From Amorphus coralli DSM 19760 (GTDB taxonomy: Bacteria; Pseudomonadota; Alphaproteobacteria; Rhizobiales; Amorphaceae): a stretch of DNA of 64,000 bases. The position numbers were made by a program, and so were the translations under genes. How positions within the stretch are numbered: the first letter of the stretch is position 1; each line of letters begins with the position of its first letter. Location of the stretch: the NCBI RefSeq assembly GCF_000374525.1, contig NZ_KB894570.1:186001-250000 (forward strand), given 5' to 3'. The notes under the pieces were generated by a model. That model had not been told where the DNA came from. It worked only from the letters and a program-made list of their open reading frames with translations, and ran no database searches. Positions 42,625 through 52,783 of the stretch are shown in pieces.

Positions 42625-44013
42625 ATGGCGGAATTCGACTACGATCTCTTCGTGATCGGTGGCGGTTCGGGCGGCGTCCGCGCCGCGCGCATCGCCTCGC
42701 AGCACGGCGCGAAGGTGGGGCTGGCGGAGGAATATCGCTACGGCGGCACCTGCGTCATCCGCGGCTGCGTGCCGAAGAAGCTGCTGGTTTACGCGTCCAC
42801 CTTCTCCGAGACGTTCGAGGACGCGGCCGGCTACGGCTGGAGCGGAGTCGACAACGCTTCCTTCGACTGGCCGACCCTGATCGCCAACAAGGATCGCGAG
42901 CTTGACCGGCTCGAGGGCGCCTATCTGCGCAACCTCGAGGGTGCCGGCGTCACCGCCATCCGCTCCCGCGCCGTTCTGGAAAGCGCGCACCGCGTCTTCC
43001 TCGAAGCGGAGGACCGCCACGTCACGGCGAAGACGGTCCTGATCGCCACCGGCGGCACGCCCAACGTGGATGCCACGCTGCCGGGTGTCGAACACGTCAT
43101 CACCTCCAACGAGGCTTTCCATCTCGAGCGCTTTCCGGAGCGCATCGCGATTGCGGGCGGCGGCTACATCGCCGTCGAGTTTGCCTGCATTTTCAATGGC
43201 CTCGGCGCGGAAACCACGCTCATCTATCGCGGCGACGAGATCCTGCGCGGCTTCGACGACGACATGCGCACGGCGCTGCATGCGGAGATGGAACGCAAGG
43301 GCATCAAGATCATCTGCGGCGACGTCTTCTCGAAGATCGAGAAGACCGATGCCTGCCTGATGGGCCATACTCGCGCCGGCCACGTGCTTGCCGCCGACCA
43401 GATCATGTTCGCCATCGGACGCCGTCCCAACACCGACGGGCTCGGGCTTGAAGCGGTGGGCGTGGAGTTCGATGCCAGCGGCGCCATCAAGGTCGACGAG
43501 TGGTCGCAGACCAGCGTGCCGTCCATCTATGCGGTGGGCGACGTGACCAACCGGATCAACCTGACGCCGGTGGCGATCCGCGAGGGTCACGCCTTCGCCG
43601 ACACCGTGTTCGGAGGCCGTCCGGTAAAGGTCGATCACCGAACGGTCGCCAGCGCGGTCTTCTCGCAGCCGGAGATCGGAACCGTCGGCCTGACCGAAGC
43701 CGAGGCCCGCGCGGCGGTTCGGGTGGTCGATGTCTACAAGACCGCTTTCCGGCCCATGTTCCACACGCTGTCCGGCCGCGAGGAGCGGATGGTGATGAAG
43801 CTCGTGGTCGACGGCGAGAGCGATCAGGTTCTCGGCGTGCACATCCTCGGTCATGCCGCCGCCGAGATGGCCCAGATCCTCGGGATCCTTCTGAAGAAGG
43901 GCGTGACCAAAGCCGAATTCGACGCCACCATCGCGGTGCACCCAACCGCGGCGGAGGAACTGGTGACGATGCGCCAGGCGCCGGTGCGGTACGTTCGCGA
44001 AGCGGCGGAATGA
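42625..44013 (+). CDS. gor: glutathione-disulfide reductase
   Basis: Glutathione reductase restores reduced glutathione with NADPH. The 462-residue flavoprotein shows the FAD motif FVIGGGSGGVRAARIA, the redox-active disulfide GGTCVIRGCVPKKL, the NADPH-binding fold IAGGGYIAVEFACIFNGLG, the second FAD motif YAVGDVTNR and the C-terminal active-site His-Glu in VHPTAAEELVTM. A 4-nt overlap couples it to the gamma-glutamylcyclotransferase-like gene, linking both to glutathione turnover. Confidence 0.94.
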   Translation: MAEFDYDLFVIGGGSGGVRAARIASQHGAKVGLAEEYRYGGTCVIRGCVPKKLLVYASTFSETFEDAAGYGWSGVDNASFDWPTLIANKDRELDRLEGAYLRNLEGAGVTAIRSRAVLESAHRVFLEAEDRHVTAKTVLIATGGTPNVDATLPGVEHVITSNEAFHLERFPERIAIAGGGYIAVEFACIFNGLGAETTLIYRGDEILRGFDDDMRTALHAEMERKGIKIICGDVFSKIEKTDACLMGHTRAGHVLAADQIMFAIGRRPNTDGLGLEAVGVEFDASGAIKVDEWSQTSVPSIYAVGDVTNRINLTPVAIREGHAFADTVFGGRPVKVDHRTVASAVFSQPEIGTVGLTEAEARAAVRVVDVYKTAFRPMFHTLSGREERMVMKLVVDGESDQVLGVHILGHAAAEMAQILGILLKKGVTKAEFDATIAVHPTAAEELVTMRQAPVRYVREAAE

Positions 44014-44636
44014 GCCTGACGGACGCGGCGCAGGCTGCGCCGGACGATCTCTTCCATTATTTCGGCTACGGCTCGCTGGTGAACGCGGCGACCCGGCCGC
44101 AGAGCCTCGAGGTGATCCCGGCACGGCTGCACGGCTACCGGCGCGCCTGGCGTGTCTCCACCCGCCGGTCGCTGCTTTCGGGCGCCTGCTCGCTGACCAT
44201 CGTTGAAGGCGAGGCGAGCGACGTCGTTCGCGGCGTCCTGGCGCGCGAGAGCCGGGTCAGCCTGCCGACGCTGGATCGCCGGGAGCGCCATTACGATCGG
44301 CTCACGGTCGGCCGCGGCAAGGTCGAGCCGGAAACGGAGACACCGCATCCGGGCGAGGCCTACGTCTACCGTGTGAAACGCGCCCATGACCGCTTCGGCA
44401 CGCGCCGTTTTCCGGTCCTGCTTTCCTACGTGGACTGCGTGATCCAGGGCTACCTGAAAGTCTTCGGCGAGGAGGGGGTGGCGGAGTTCATGGCCACCAC
44501 CGACGGCTGGCACGTGCCCATTCTCGACGACCGGGCCACGCCGCTCTATCCGCGCGCCCAGACCCTCAGCGATCGCGAGCGGACCCTGGTCGACGATGCG
44601 CTGGCCACCGCCGGTGCGAGCCGCTTCAAACGGTAG
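44010..44636 (+). CDS. gamma-glutamylcyclotransferase-like protein
   Basis: The 208-residue protein carries the GGCT fold signature FHYFGYGSLVNAATRP and the loop GYRRAWRVS, followed by a domain with RRERHYDRL (the expected acidic residue region) and YVYRVKRAH. Members release 5-oxoproline from gamma-glutamyl peptides such as glutathione or are binding proteins of unknown function. The ATG at 44010 overlaps the gor stop (ATGA), so a glutathione-related role is suggested by context. Confidence 0.78.
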   Translation: MSLTDAAQAAPDDLFHYFGYGSLVNAATRPQSLEVIPARLHGYRRAWRVSTRRSLLSGACSLTIVEGEASDVVRGVLARESRVSLPTLDRRERHYDRLTVGRGKVEPETETPHPGEAYVYRVKRAHDRFGTRRFPVLLSYVDCVIQGYLKVFGEEGVAEFMATTDGWHVPILDDRATPLYPRAQTLSDRERTLVDDALATAGASRFKR

Positions 44637-44667
44637 GCCGGCGCGGTCTTCCGCCCGTCATCCGATC

Positions 44668-45387
44668 TTAGAACAGCGACGCCAGTCCCACGCCGACGCC
44701 GTAGGCGACGGCCGCCGCGGCAATCCCGATGCCGAAGGTTTCCAGCCCGCAGCCGAGCCAGCTCCGGGTCGACCAGCGGCTGCGGATCGACCCGATGGCG
44801 AAGAACACCGCGCCGGTCAGACCGGTGGCGACGGCGGGCGCGGCCGGCAGGCCAAGCACGAAGGGCGCGAGCGGCAGGCTGCCGCAGACGACGAACGAGG
44901 CGAAGGTGGCAGCCGCCGTCTTGCGCGGATCGGCCTGAACCGTCGAGCGGCCGTATTCCTCCGCCAGCATGGTGTCGATCCAGACGTCCTGGCGCTCGGT
45001 GATCAACGCCACCATCTCCTCCAGCGCTTTGCCCTCGTAGCCCTTGTTCTTGAAGATCTGGCGGATTTCCTGGCGCTCGCCATCCGGTTCGGTGCGCACA
45101 TGGCGCAACTCCACCGCTCGCAGTCGGCGATAGTCCTCCTGGTCTGCGCGGCTGGCGGAGTAGTTCGCCGCCGCCATGGAGAAGCCGTCGGCCAGCAGGT
45201 TTGCGACGCCCAGAATCAGCATCACCCGCGCGGAGAAGTCCGCACCGAGAGAGCCCGCCACCACTGCGAAGGTGGTGACCGTGCCGTCGATGCCGCCATA
45301 GACCCAATCGCGCAGATAGGAGACACTCGGTCCGTCGGCGAGGCGGCGCTCGATCGCCTCGGGGGAGTGGCTGTGCTCGGTATCCAT
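44668..45387 (-). CDS. VIT1/CCC1-family iron/manganese transporter
   Basis: The 239-residue membrane protein matches VIT1/CCC1 divalent-metal exporters. The first helix carries YGGIDGTVTTFAVVAGS, the second VANLLADGFSMAAANYSAS, then a cytoplasmic metal-binding helical pair (EDYRRLRAVELRHV ... EEMVALITERQDVWIDTM) and three more hydrophobic segments. ATG 45387 is used, with GGGAGC before it; the longer frame is unlikely. No Fur-type site was recognised nearby. Confidence 0.88.
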   Translation of the reverse strand: MDTEHSHSPEAIERRLADGPSVSYLRDWVYGGIDGTVTTFAVVAGSLGADFSARVMLILGVANLLADGFSMAAANYSASRADQEDYRRLRAVELRHVRTEPDGERQEIRQIFKNKGYEGKALEEMVALITERQDVWIDTMLAEEYGRSTVQADPRKTAAATFASFVVCGSLPLAPFVLGLPAAPAVATGLTGAVFFAIGSIRSRWSTRSWLGCGLETFGIGIAAAAVAYGVGVGLASLF

Positions 45388-45527
45388 GGCGTGCTCCCGG
45401 CCGGCCGGACCGTGGTGGGTGGCCAATGCGCCGCCCGCGCGTGTATAACGGCGTCCCCGTTGGACGGACGGGCTAAGGTTGTGCCCGAATGGCGCCCGTC
45501 GCGCCGTCTTTGTTTGGAATGATTACA

Positions 45528-46913
45528 ATGAACGAGCAGTGGACACCAGCTTCCTGGCGCTCGAAGCCGATCGCGCAGGTTCCCGAGTATCCCGACGAGG
45601 CGGCGCTGGCCGCCGCCGAGGACCGTCTCGCGACGTATCCGCCGCTCGTGTTTGCAGGCGAGGCGCGTCGGCTCAAGACGGAGCTGGCCGGCGTCGCCGC
45701 AGGCAACGGTTTCCTGCTCCAGGGCGGTGACTGCGCGGAATCCTTCGCCGAGCACCATCCCGACCAGATCCGCGACTTCTTCCGCGTCTTCCTGCAGATG
45801 GCGGTGGTGCTGACCTATGCCGCTGCGTCGCCGGTGACGAAGGTCGGCCGGATCGCCGGCCAGTTCGCCAAGCCGCGCTCCTCGTCGGTGGAGAAGCAGG
45901 GCGACGTGGAGCTTCCGAGCTACCGCGGCGACATCATCAACGGCATCGAGTTCACGCCGGAGAGCCGCACGCCGGATCCCGCGCGGCTGGAAATGGCCTA
46001 CCGCCAGTCGGCGGCGACGCTGAACCTGCTGCGCGCCTTCGCCCAGGGCGGCTTCGCCAATCTCGACAACGTCCATGAGTGGATGCTGGGCTTCGTCACC
46101 GACAGCCCGCAGAGCCATCGCTACCGCACCATCGCGGACCGGATCTCCGAGACGCTGTCGTTCATGCGCGCCTGCGGCATCGATCCGACGAACTCGCCGC
46201 AGCTGCGCTCCACCGATCTCTACACCAGCCACGAGGCGCTGCTGCTCGGCTACGAGCAGGCGATGGCGCGCGTCGATTCCACCTCCGGCGACTGGTACGC
46301 CACCTCCGGCCACATGCTGTGGATCGGCGACCGGACCCGCCAGGCCGATCACGCCCATCTGGAGTTCTGCCGGGGCGTCAAGAACCCGATCGGCCTCAAG
46401 TGCGGCCCGTCGATGGACGGCGAGGACCTGATCCGGCTGATCGACCTCCTCAACCCGGAGAACGAGCCCGGCCGGCTGACGCTCATCGTCCGCCAGGGTG
46501 CCGACAAGGTCGCGGAGAACCTTCCGGGCCTGATCCGCGCGGTGTCGCGGGAAGGTCGCTCCGTGGTCTGGTCCTGCGACCCGATGCACGGCAACACCGT
46601 CTCCATGAACGGCTACAAGACGCGGCCGTTCGAGCGGATTTTGCGCGAGGTGGAGGCCTTCTTCTCCATCCACCGCGCCGAGGGCACCCATGCCGGCGGC
46701 ATCCACATCGAGATGACCGGCAAGAACGTCACGGAGTGCACCGGTGGCGCCCGCGCCATCACGGCGGAGAGCCTGTCGGATCGCTACCACACCCATTGCG
46801 ATCCGCGCCTCAACGCCGAGCAGGCCATCGAGCTGGCCTTCCTCGTCGCGGAGAATCTCCGCAAGGAACGCCTCGACCAGGGCTATTCCGCGCCCTTCGT
46901 CGCCGCCGAGTAG
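45528..46913 (+). CDS. class II (plant-type) DAHP synthase
   Basis: 3-Deoxy-7-phosphoheptulonate synthase starts the shikimate pathway from PEP and erythrose 4-phosphate. The 461-residue protein is of the class II type: [19 protein letters not shown] at the N-terminus, [45 protein letters not shown] and [11 protein letters not shown]. The metal ligands Cys (GDCAES), His, Glu and Asp of the family can be followed. ATG 45528 is preferred over the frame opening at 45489 because the class II N-terminus begins here. It stands as a single gene. Confidence 0.94.
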   Translation: MNEQWTPASWRSKPIAQVPEYPDEAALAAAEDRLATYPPLVFAGEARRLKTELAGVAAGNGFLLQGGDCAESFAEHHPDQIRDFFRVFLQMAVVLTYAAASPVTKVGRIAGQFAKPRSSSVEKQGDVELPSYRGDIINGIEFTPESRTPDPARLEMAYRQSAATLNLLRAFAQGGFANLDNVHEWMLGFVTDSPQSHRYRTIADRISETLSFMRACGIDPTNSPQLRSTDLYTSHEALLLGYEQAMARVDSTSGDWYATSGHMLWIGDRTRQADHAHLEFCRGVKNPIGLKCGPSMDGEDLIRLIDLLNPENEPGRLTLIVRQGADKVAENLPGLIRAVSREGRSVVWSCDPMHGNTVSMNGYKTRPFERILREVEAFFSIHRAEGTHAGGIHIEMTGKNVTECTGGARAITAESLSDRYHTHCDPRLNAEQAIELAFLVAENLRKERLDQGYSAPFVAAE

Positions 46914-47068
46914 GGGCGGCCCGGCCACGCGGCGGTCGCCGATCGGTGAACGCTGCGTCTTCGCCAGCCACCCTGACGGGCCGGGCGGGGGATCCCTATA
47001 GTCCGGGATGACGCTCGCGGCCGGTGCGGACCCATCCGCGCCGGCTGCCACCGACCCGGAGTTCCCCC

Positions 47069-47857
47069 ATGCTGCCGTCGCTGTTCATCTCCCATGGTTC
47101 GCCGATGCTGGTCCTGTCGGACACGCCGGCTCGCCACTTCCTCGAGCGCTACGCGGCGGAGCTGCCGCGTCCCGACGCCATCGTCATCGTTTCCGCCCAC
47201 TACGAAACCGCCCGTCCGGCGGTGCTCGGCGATCCGGCGCCCAGGATGATCTACGATTTCGGCGGCTTCGATCCGAAGCTGCGCGAGATGGTCTACGCCG
47301 CGCCCGGCGATCCGGCCCTGGCGGAGATCGTCGCCGGGCTCCTCGATTCCGCCGCACTCGATGCCACCGTCGATGCCGACTGGGGCTACGACCACGGCAC
47401 CTGGGTGCCGCTCCGGCTGCTTTACCCGGATGCCGACATTCCGGTCGTGCCCGTCTCCGTCCAGCCCGGCGCCAGCGCGCGGCACCATTTCGAGGTCGGC
47501 AGGGCGCTCGCGCCGCTGCGCGCGCGTAATGTGCTGGTCATCGGCTCCGGCTCGCTCACCCACAATCTGCGCGCCATCCGCACCGAACTCGGCCGCAACC
47601 CGGTCGATGCCGAGGCGCCGGACTGGGTGGTGGCCTTTTCCGAGTGGATGCAGGCGCGCATCACCGCCGGCGACACCGAAGCGCTCCTGGACTATCGCGA
47701 CCTGGCCCCCCATGCCGCAGACAATCACCCGACAGACGAGCACCTGATGCCGCTCTACGCGGCCATGGGGGCGGGGGGAGACGCACCGCGCGGCGAGCGG
47801 ATCCACGCCTCGCACGAGTACGGCGCGCTGATGATGGACGCCTACGCGTTCACCTAA
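47069..47857 (+). CDS. extradiol ring-cleavage dioxygenase-like protein (DODA/YgiD family)
   Basis: The 262-residue protein belongs to the class III extradiol dioxygenases of the 4,5-DOPA dioxygenase (LigB-like) type. Metal-binding and catalytic histidines are seen in LFISHGSP (His10 region), IVSAHYET, DYGHGT-like WGYDHGTWVPL and the C-terminal HASHEYG. Family members open catechol rings, but the E. coli homologue's physiological substrate is unsettled. ATG 47069 directly precedes the conserved LPSLFISHG. A 44-bp palindromic repeat begins immediately after its stop. Confidence 0.87.
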   Translation: MLPSLFISHGSPMLVLSDTPARHFLERYAAELPRPDAIVIVSAHYETARPAVLGDPAPRMIYDFGGFDPKLREMVYAAPGDPALAEIVAGLLDSAALDATVDADWGYDHGTWVPLRLLYPDADIPVVPVSVQPGASARHHFEVGRALAPLRARNVLVIGSGSLTHNLRAIRTELGRNPVDAEAPDWVVAFSEWMQARITAGDTEALLDYRDLAPHAADNHPTDEHLMPLYAAMGAGGDAPRGERIHASHEYGALMMDAYAFT

Positions 47858-47901
47858 GCGTTTGCAGGCGAAGTGGGTACCGGTTCGCCGTCTGCAAACG
47901 C
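47858..47901. repeat. 44-bp palindromic element, family A variant
   Basis: Outer arms GCGTTTGCA and TGCAAACGC, inner arms GGCGAA and TTCGCC, and core GTGGGTACCGG. Compared with the copies at 29099 and 29154 the core is kept while both arms have changed in a complementary way. It starts directly after a stop codon. Confidence 0.8.
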
Positions 47902-47918
47902 GATCAGGCAACTTCTTC

Positions 47919-47952
47919 CGTTTGCAGGCGAAGTGGGCACCGGTTCGCCGTC
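47919..47952. repeat. truncated family A palindromic element
   Basis: This repeats the left outer arm, inner arms and core of the element at 47858 (core GTGGGCACCGG), but the right outer arm is replaced by unrelated sequence. It looks like a partial second copy. Confidence 0.65.
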
Positions 47953-48096
47953 CGCCGGCCGCGCCCCGATTGCGGATGACCGGGCCGCGGGTTAAGAGCA
48001 GGGATTGCCGTGCGACGCCGCTGTCGCCGGCCGGCCGGCGGACTGCCGGACCGCGCGCCGCCTTCCTCTCGCGACCCGGGTGCATCGACGATTTCC

Positions 48097-49764
48097 ATGG
48101 CCGATTCCACGCTCCGTATCGCCGTCGCGCAGCTCAATCCCGTTCTCGGCGACATCGACGGCAACCTCGCGCTCGCCCGCGAGGCGCTGAAGACGGCCGC
48201 TGGCCAGCGTGCCGACGTCCTGGTCTTCTCCGAGCTGTTCATCTCCGGCTATCCGCCCGAGGACCTGGTCCTCAAGTCCGCCTTTACCGAGGCCTGCCGG
48301 CGCGCCGTCGAGGAGCTGGCCACCGACGTCACGGCGGACGGCCCCGCCGTCCTGATCGGTACGCCATGGGTGGAGGACGGGTCGCTCTACAATGCCGTTG
48401 CCCATCTCGACGAGGGGGCGGTGAAGGGGCTGCGCTTCAAGGTGGCGCTGCCCAACTACGGCGTCTTCGACGAGATGCGCGTCTTCGCCTCCGGCCCGCT
48501 GCCCGGTCCGCTCTCCGTGCGCGGCGTGCGCATCGGCGTGCCTATCTGCGAGGACATCTGGGTCGAGGACGTGGTCGAATGCCTGGCCGAAACCGGCGCG
48601 GAGATCCTGGTCGTCCCCAACGGCTCGCCCTACGAGCGGGAGAAGGCCGACACGCGCATGCAGGTGGCCGTCGCCCGTGTCGTGGAGAGCGGCCTGCCGC
48701 TGGTCTACGTCAATCAGCTTGGCGGCCAGGACGAGCTCGTCTTCGACGGCGCGTCCTTCGGCCTCAACGCCGATCGCTCGCTCGGCTTCCAGCTCGCCCA
48801 GTTCGACCCGGTCATCGCGACTGTCGAGTGGACCCGCGAGGGCGAGGACTGGCGCTGCGCTGCCGACGCCCCGAAACACGCGCTGCCCGGCATCGACGAG
48901 GCGGACTGGCGCGCCTGCGTCCTCGGGCTGAAGGACTACGTGGACAAGAACGGCTTCCCCGGCGTCGTGCTGGGCCTGTCAGGCGGCATCGATTCCGCCA
49001 TCTGCGCAGCCATGGCGGTGGATGCGCTCGGCGCGGAGCGGGTCCACGCCATCATGCTGCCCTACCGCTACACCTCCGGCGAGAGCATCGCCGATGCGGC
49101 GGAAGTCGCCGAGGCGCTTGGCCTGCGCTACGACACGGTGCCCATCGCGACCGCCGTCGAGGGCGTGGGCGCGGCGTTGGAGCCGCTCTTTGCCGGGCGC
49201 GAGCCGGACGTGACGGAGGAGAACATCCAGTCGCGCGTGCGCGGCACGATCCTCATGGCGGTTTCCAACAAGTTCGGCGCCATGGTCGTCACCACCGGCA
49301 ACAAGTCGGAGGTCTCGGTCGGCTACTCGACGCTCTACGGCGACATGAACGGCGGCTTCAACCCGATCAAGGATCTCTACAAGACCGAGGTCTACCGGCT
49401 TTCGCGCTGGCGCAACACGCACCGGCCGGAGGGGGTGCTCGGGCCGGAGGGCGCCGTCATGCCGGACCGCGTCATCACCAAGGCGCCGACGGCGGAGCTG
49501 CGCGAGAACCAGACCGACCAGGACTCGCTGCCCCCCTACGATGAGCTTGACGCCATCCTGGCGGGGCTGGTGGAGGAGGACCTCGGCGTTGCGGCCATCG
49601 TGGCGCGCGGCTTCGACGAAGCCGTGGTCCGGCGGATCGAGCGGCTTCTCTACATCGCGGAGTACAAGCGCCGCCAGGCGGCGCCGGGCGTCAAGATCGG
49701 TCGCCGCAACTTCGGACGCGATCGGCGCTACCCGATCACCAACAAGTTCCGCGACCGGCCATGA
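48097..49764 (+). CDS. nadE: glutamine-dependent NAD+ synthetase
   Basis: NadE makes NAD+ from deamido-NAD+, ATP and glutamine. The 555-residue protein has an N-terminal nitrilase-type glutaminase domain (about 1-260; Glu in [14 protein letters not shown], Lys in [11 protein letters not shown], Cys in VPICEDIW) and a C-terminal synthetase with the P-loop-like [33 protein letters not shown] and a [14 protein letters not shown] tail. ATG 48097 begins directly before the conserved [10 protein letters not shown]. It overlaps gltX by 4 nt. Confidence 0.95.
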   Translation: MADSTLRIAVAQLNPVLGDIDGNLALAREALKTAAGQRADVLVFSELFISGYPPEDLVLKSAFTEACRRAVEELATDVTADGPAVLIGTPWVEDGSLYNAVAHLDEGAVKGLRFKVALPNYGVFDEMRVFASGPLPGPLSVRGVRIGVPICEDIWVEDVVECLAETGAEILVVPNGSPYEREKADTRMQVAVARVVESGLPLVYVNQLGGQDELVFDGASFGLNADRSLGFQLAQFDPVIATVEWTREGEDWRCAADAPKHALPGIDEADWRACVLGLKDYVDKNGFPGVVLGLSGGIDSAICAAMAVDALGAERVHAIMLPYRYTSGESIADAAEVAEALGLRYDTVPIATAVEGVGAALEPLFAGREPDVTEENIQSRVRGTILMAVSNKFGAMVVTTGNKSEVSVGYSTLYGDMNGGFNPIKDLYKTEVYRLSRWRNTHRPEGVLGPEGAVMPDRVITKAPTAELRENQTDQDSLPPYDELDAILAGLVEEDLGVAAIVARGFDEAVVRRIERLLYIAEYKRRQAAPGVKIGRRNFGRDRRYPITNKFRDRP

Positions 49765-51143
49765 GCATCCGGCTCCGCTTTGCGCCGTCGCCCACCGGCT
49801 TCCTGCATATCGGCAACGCGCGCACCGCCCTGATGAACGCGCTTCTGGCCCGTCGGGAAGGTGGCGCCTTCGTGCTGCGCCTCGACGACACCGACACGGC
49901 CCGTTCCGAAGAGCGTTTCGCTACGGCCATCGTCGAGGACCTGGAGTGGCTCGGCATCCCGCCGGACGAGGTGGCTCGGCAATCGGAGCGCTTCGAGCGC
50001 TACAGCGCCGCCATTGCGCGCCTGACCGAGGCCGGCCTTCTCTACGCCTGCTACGAGACGGCAGAGGACCTCGACCGCAAGCGCAAGCGCCGTCTCGCAC
50101 GTCGGCTGCCGCCGATCTACGACCGCGCAGGGCTGATGCTGGATGAGGCGGAGCGGGCGCGGCTGGAAGACGAGGGGCGGCGTCCGCACTGGCGGTTCCT
50201 GCTGCCGAACTTCGACAGCGATCCGGCCGAGATCCGCTCCACGCCCATCACCTGGACCGATCTATGCCGCGGCGAGCAGACCGTCGACCTCGGCTCGCTC
50301 TCCGATCCGGTGCTGGTCCGCGAGGACGGCAGCTTCCTCTATACGCTGCCGTCGGTGATCGACGATATCGAGCTCGGCATCACCCACGTGCTTCGCGGCG
50401 ACGATCACGTCACCAACACCGGCGCACAGATCCCGATCTTCCAGGCACTGGGCGCTGCGCCGCCGGCCTTCGGTCATCACAACCTGCTCGTCCGCGCCGA
50501 TGGCGAGGCACTCTCCAAGCGCTCGGGTGCGCTTTCCCTGCGTTCGCTTCGGGATGAGGGCTATGAGCCTCAGTCGGTTGCATCCCTGGCCGTCCTGACC
50601 GGAACGTCCCAGGCGATCGAGGCGGTGTCGGACCTCGACGCCCTTGCCGCACGCCTCGACCTGTCCGGCATCTCGCGCTCGCCGGCCTCCTTCGATCCGG
50701 CTGACCTCGACGCTCTCAACGCCCAGATCCTGCGTGGCTTCGACTATGCCGCGGTGGCCGACCGGCTCGAAGTGCTCGGTGTCGGCGGTGGAGAGGCGTT
50801 CTGGGTGGCGATCCGGGACAATATCAGCCGGCTGTCCGACGCGGCCGACTGGTGGCGCGTGGTCACGGGGCCGGTCGAGGCGGATCTGTCGGACGAGGAT
50901 CGTGCGTTCGCAGCCGAGGCCGCCCGGCATCTGCCCGAGGAACCTTGGGACGACACGACGTTCAAGGCATGGACGAAGGCCGTTCAGGCAGCGACCGGCC
51001 GGAAGGGCAAATCGCTCTTCCAGCCGCTTCGTATCGCCCTTACCGGGCGGCCTGACGGGCCTGAGATGCGTTCGCTGATGCCGCTATTTGGTCGGCGTAG
51101 TACGTTGGACCGACTTTCCGGACCTGGAGATCGGCCTCGGTGA
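49761..51143 (+). CDS. gltX: glutamyl-tRNA synthetase
   Basis: The 460-residue class I synthetase charges tRNA with glutamate. The HIGH motif appears as [19 protein letters not shown] as [11 protein letters not shown], and [14 protein letters not shown] is the family's active-site loop. It is of the short alphaproteobacterial second-type GluRS, usual in genomes with two gltX genes. Its ATG overlaps the nadE stop. The last 104 nt overlap the 3' end of the convergent DUF2865 gene, which is uncommon. Confidence 0.93.
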   Translation: MSIRLRFAPSPTGFLHIGNARTALMNALLARREGGAFVLRLDDTDTARSEERFATAIVEDLEWLGIPPDEVARQSERFERYSAAIARLTEAGLLYACYETAEDLDRKRKRRLARRLPPIYDRAGLMLDEAERARLEDEGRRPHWRFLLPNFDSDPAEIRSTPITWTDLCRGEQTVDLGSLSDPVLVREDGSFLYTLPSVIDDIELGITHVLRGDDHVTNTGAQIPIFQALGAAPPAFGHHNLLVRADGEALSKRSGALSLRSLRDEGYEPQSVASLAVLTGTSQAIEAVSDLDALAARLDLSGISRSPASFDPADLDALNAQILRGFDYAAVADRLEVLGVGGGEAFWVAIRDNISRLSDAADWWRVVTGPVEADLSDEDRAFAAEAARHLPEEPWDDTTFKAWTKAVQAATGRKGKSLFQPLRIALTGRPDGPEMRSLMPLFGRRSTLDRLSGPGDRPR

Positions 51144-52482
51144 TGGGTCGCGCCTGCGAGACGCCGACCTCATCCGCGGAGGGGCGGGCCACTGTGTCGA
51201 TGACGACCTTTTCCTCTGCGCGGGTTTCCTTGCCAGCCAGGCTGTTCCCGTCGGCGTAGGCCGTAACCGCACTCGTCTTGGGCGTGTTGTCGACGTTCGT
51301 GCCGGTGGTGTTCAGCTCTCCGCTTGGCGGGTTGGACGCGAGATCGGCCGCCGCGTTTTCCGCCTGGTCGGCGTTGCTTTCCTGAGAGGCTGCCACGTCC
51401 GCCGACACGGAGGCCATTTCGACCTCCCTGGCGGCTCCGTCGTCAGGCTGGGAGACGGTTTGCATGTCGGCTGCCGCCCTGGTCGCGTCCGCTTCGGTCC
51501 CCGGATCCTTCGTCTCGCTCCCGTCGGCCTTGGCGCTCTTCACGTCCGGCGCGGTCATTTCGCACGAGCAGTTGTCGGTGACCTTGGTGCGATAGGCGAA
51601 CGCGGTCGGCAGCTGGGTGTAGCGCTCGCCGCTGATCGCGGAGACCATGTTTTCCGGATTGAGATGGCCGGGATGGGAGTAGAGAGAGACGTCCGCGCCG
51701 GGGCAGCGGTGCTGGCAGATGGCCAGGTCGCGCTGGTAGGCGCTCGACGACGTGCGATAGCTGACCGGGAAGTAGAAGCCATCGCACAGGCGCACGCACC
51801 AGGTCTTCATGCCGCCGCCGCGATAGATACCATGCACGCCTTTGACCCCGCCGCTGACCGCGGCCTGCTTGGCCTTGCGAGCGTCCTCCGCCGGATCGAT
51901 CGACACCGTCTCGACGTTCGGATCGTCGCGCCGGGGGGCGGAGCGTCGGGTGCCGCCGAACAGCGTCCCGAAGAAGCCCGTCGTCTGTTTTGCTTCGGAG
52001 CCGAGAAAATTGTCGGGGCGCGTGCCGTGAATGATCACGCTGCCGTGTGTGGTCATCCGGTCGGGATTGTAGCCACCGGTGTTCCGCGTCTGCTGCTCCG
52101 GGGCCTGCTTCTGCTGGCTGCGCCGGACTTGGCGCTCGGGCTTCGGCTGTGAGCAATTGCGCGCAATCGCGCGCTGCAACTGGCGCACACGCCCCGGGTT
52201 CGAGACGCTACCCTGGCGCTTGAGCTGTGAGATTCGCGCATCGATGCCTGCACAGGCCCGCGGCCGGCCCCAGCCCGACGTGGTTCGGCAGCCATTCGCC
52301 TTGGCCTGGCGCTCGAGAGCGGCGATCTGGGATTTTGCAGCGCCGCTGCCGCCACCGCTCAGGCGGGCCAGTTCGGAGCGCATGGCATTGCAGCTTTGAG
52401 CCGCCGCATCCCCGACTCCGAACACCAGCACGGCGGCCGTGAGCGCGGCGATTGCGAAACTCGAACGGAACTGCATTCCCAT
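51040..52482 (-). CDS. DUF2865 secreted protein
   Basis: The 480-residue protein starts with a Sec signal peptide ([20 protein letters not shown]) and contains a DUF2865 domain in its middle (about 215-310), recognisable by [32 protein letters not shown] and [14 protein letters not shown], with several cysteines. The N-terminal third is helical and Arg/Gln-rich (residues about 30-140); the last 170 residues are low-complexity and acidic/Ala-rich. Function unknown; the family is largely restricted to Rhizobiales and is probably envelope-located. Its C-terminal 34 codons lie antisense to the gltX end. The 300 bp upstream hold no other gene. Confidence 0.83.
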   Translation of the reverse strand: MGMQFRSSFAIAALTAAVLVFGVGDAAAQSCNAMRSELARLSGGGSGAAKSQIAALERQAKANGCRTTSGWGRPRACAGIDARISQLKRQGSVSNPGRVRQLQRAIARNCSQPKPERQVRRSQQKQAPEQQTRNTGGYNPDRMTTHGSVIIHGTRPDNFLGSEAKQTTGFFGTLFGGTRRSAPRRDDPNVETVSIDPAEDARKAKQAAVSGGVKGVHGIYRGGGMKTWCVRLCDGFYFPVSYRTSSSAYQRDLAICQHRCPGADVSLYSHPGHLNPENMVSAISGERYTQLPTAFAYRTKVTDNCSCEMTAPDVKSAKADGSETKDPGTEADATRAAADMQTVSQPDDGAAREVEMASVSADVAASQESNADQAENAAADLASNPPSGELNTTGTNVDNTPKTSAVTAYADGNSLAGKETRAEEKVVIDTVARPSADEVGVSQARPITEADLQVRKVGPTYYADQIAASANASQARQAAR

Positions 52483-52754
52483 GTCGGCGCCTTTCGCGAC
52501 CTGGCAAACATTCGGGAAGCGGCGTCGCGCGCTTCTTCCACGAACCCCTTCGTTAAGTCCCCGACCGCCGAGGGATCAAATCAAATCCCCGCGCGCTGAC
52601 ATCGGATTGCGGAATGTGCCCGTCCTGCAACATGGTCGAGCCGGGCTGCGAGCAGTCGCCTGCCGGCGCCTCTCCACGCGATCCAACACCGCAGCGCCGC
52701 GCAGGTTCCTTCCCCGGAAATCGACGGCGAAGATTGCTGGGGACAACTGAGGAA

Positions 52755-52783
52755 AGCGCCCCAATCGCTTGGATTGGAACGCT
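52755..52783 (-). terminator. hairpin at the end of the MarR gene
   Basis: AGCG/CGCT outer and CCAATC/GATTGG inner arms form an interrupted hairpin around a 5-nt loop, starting in the stop codon of the MarR gene. There is only a weak T run after it. The rest of the 52483-52782 gap shows nothing recognisable. Confidence 0.4.
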
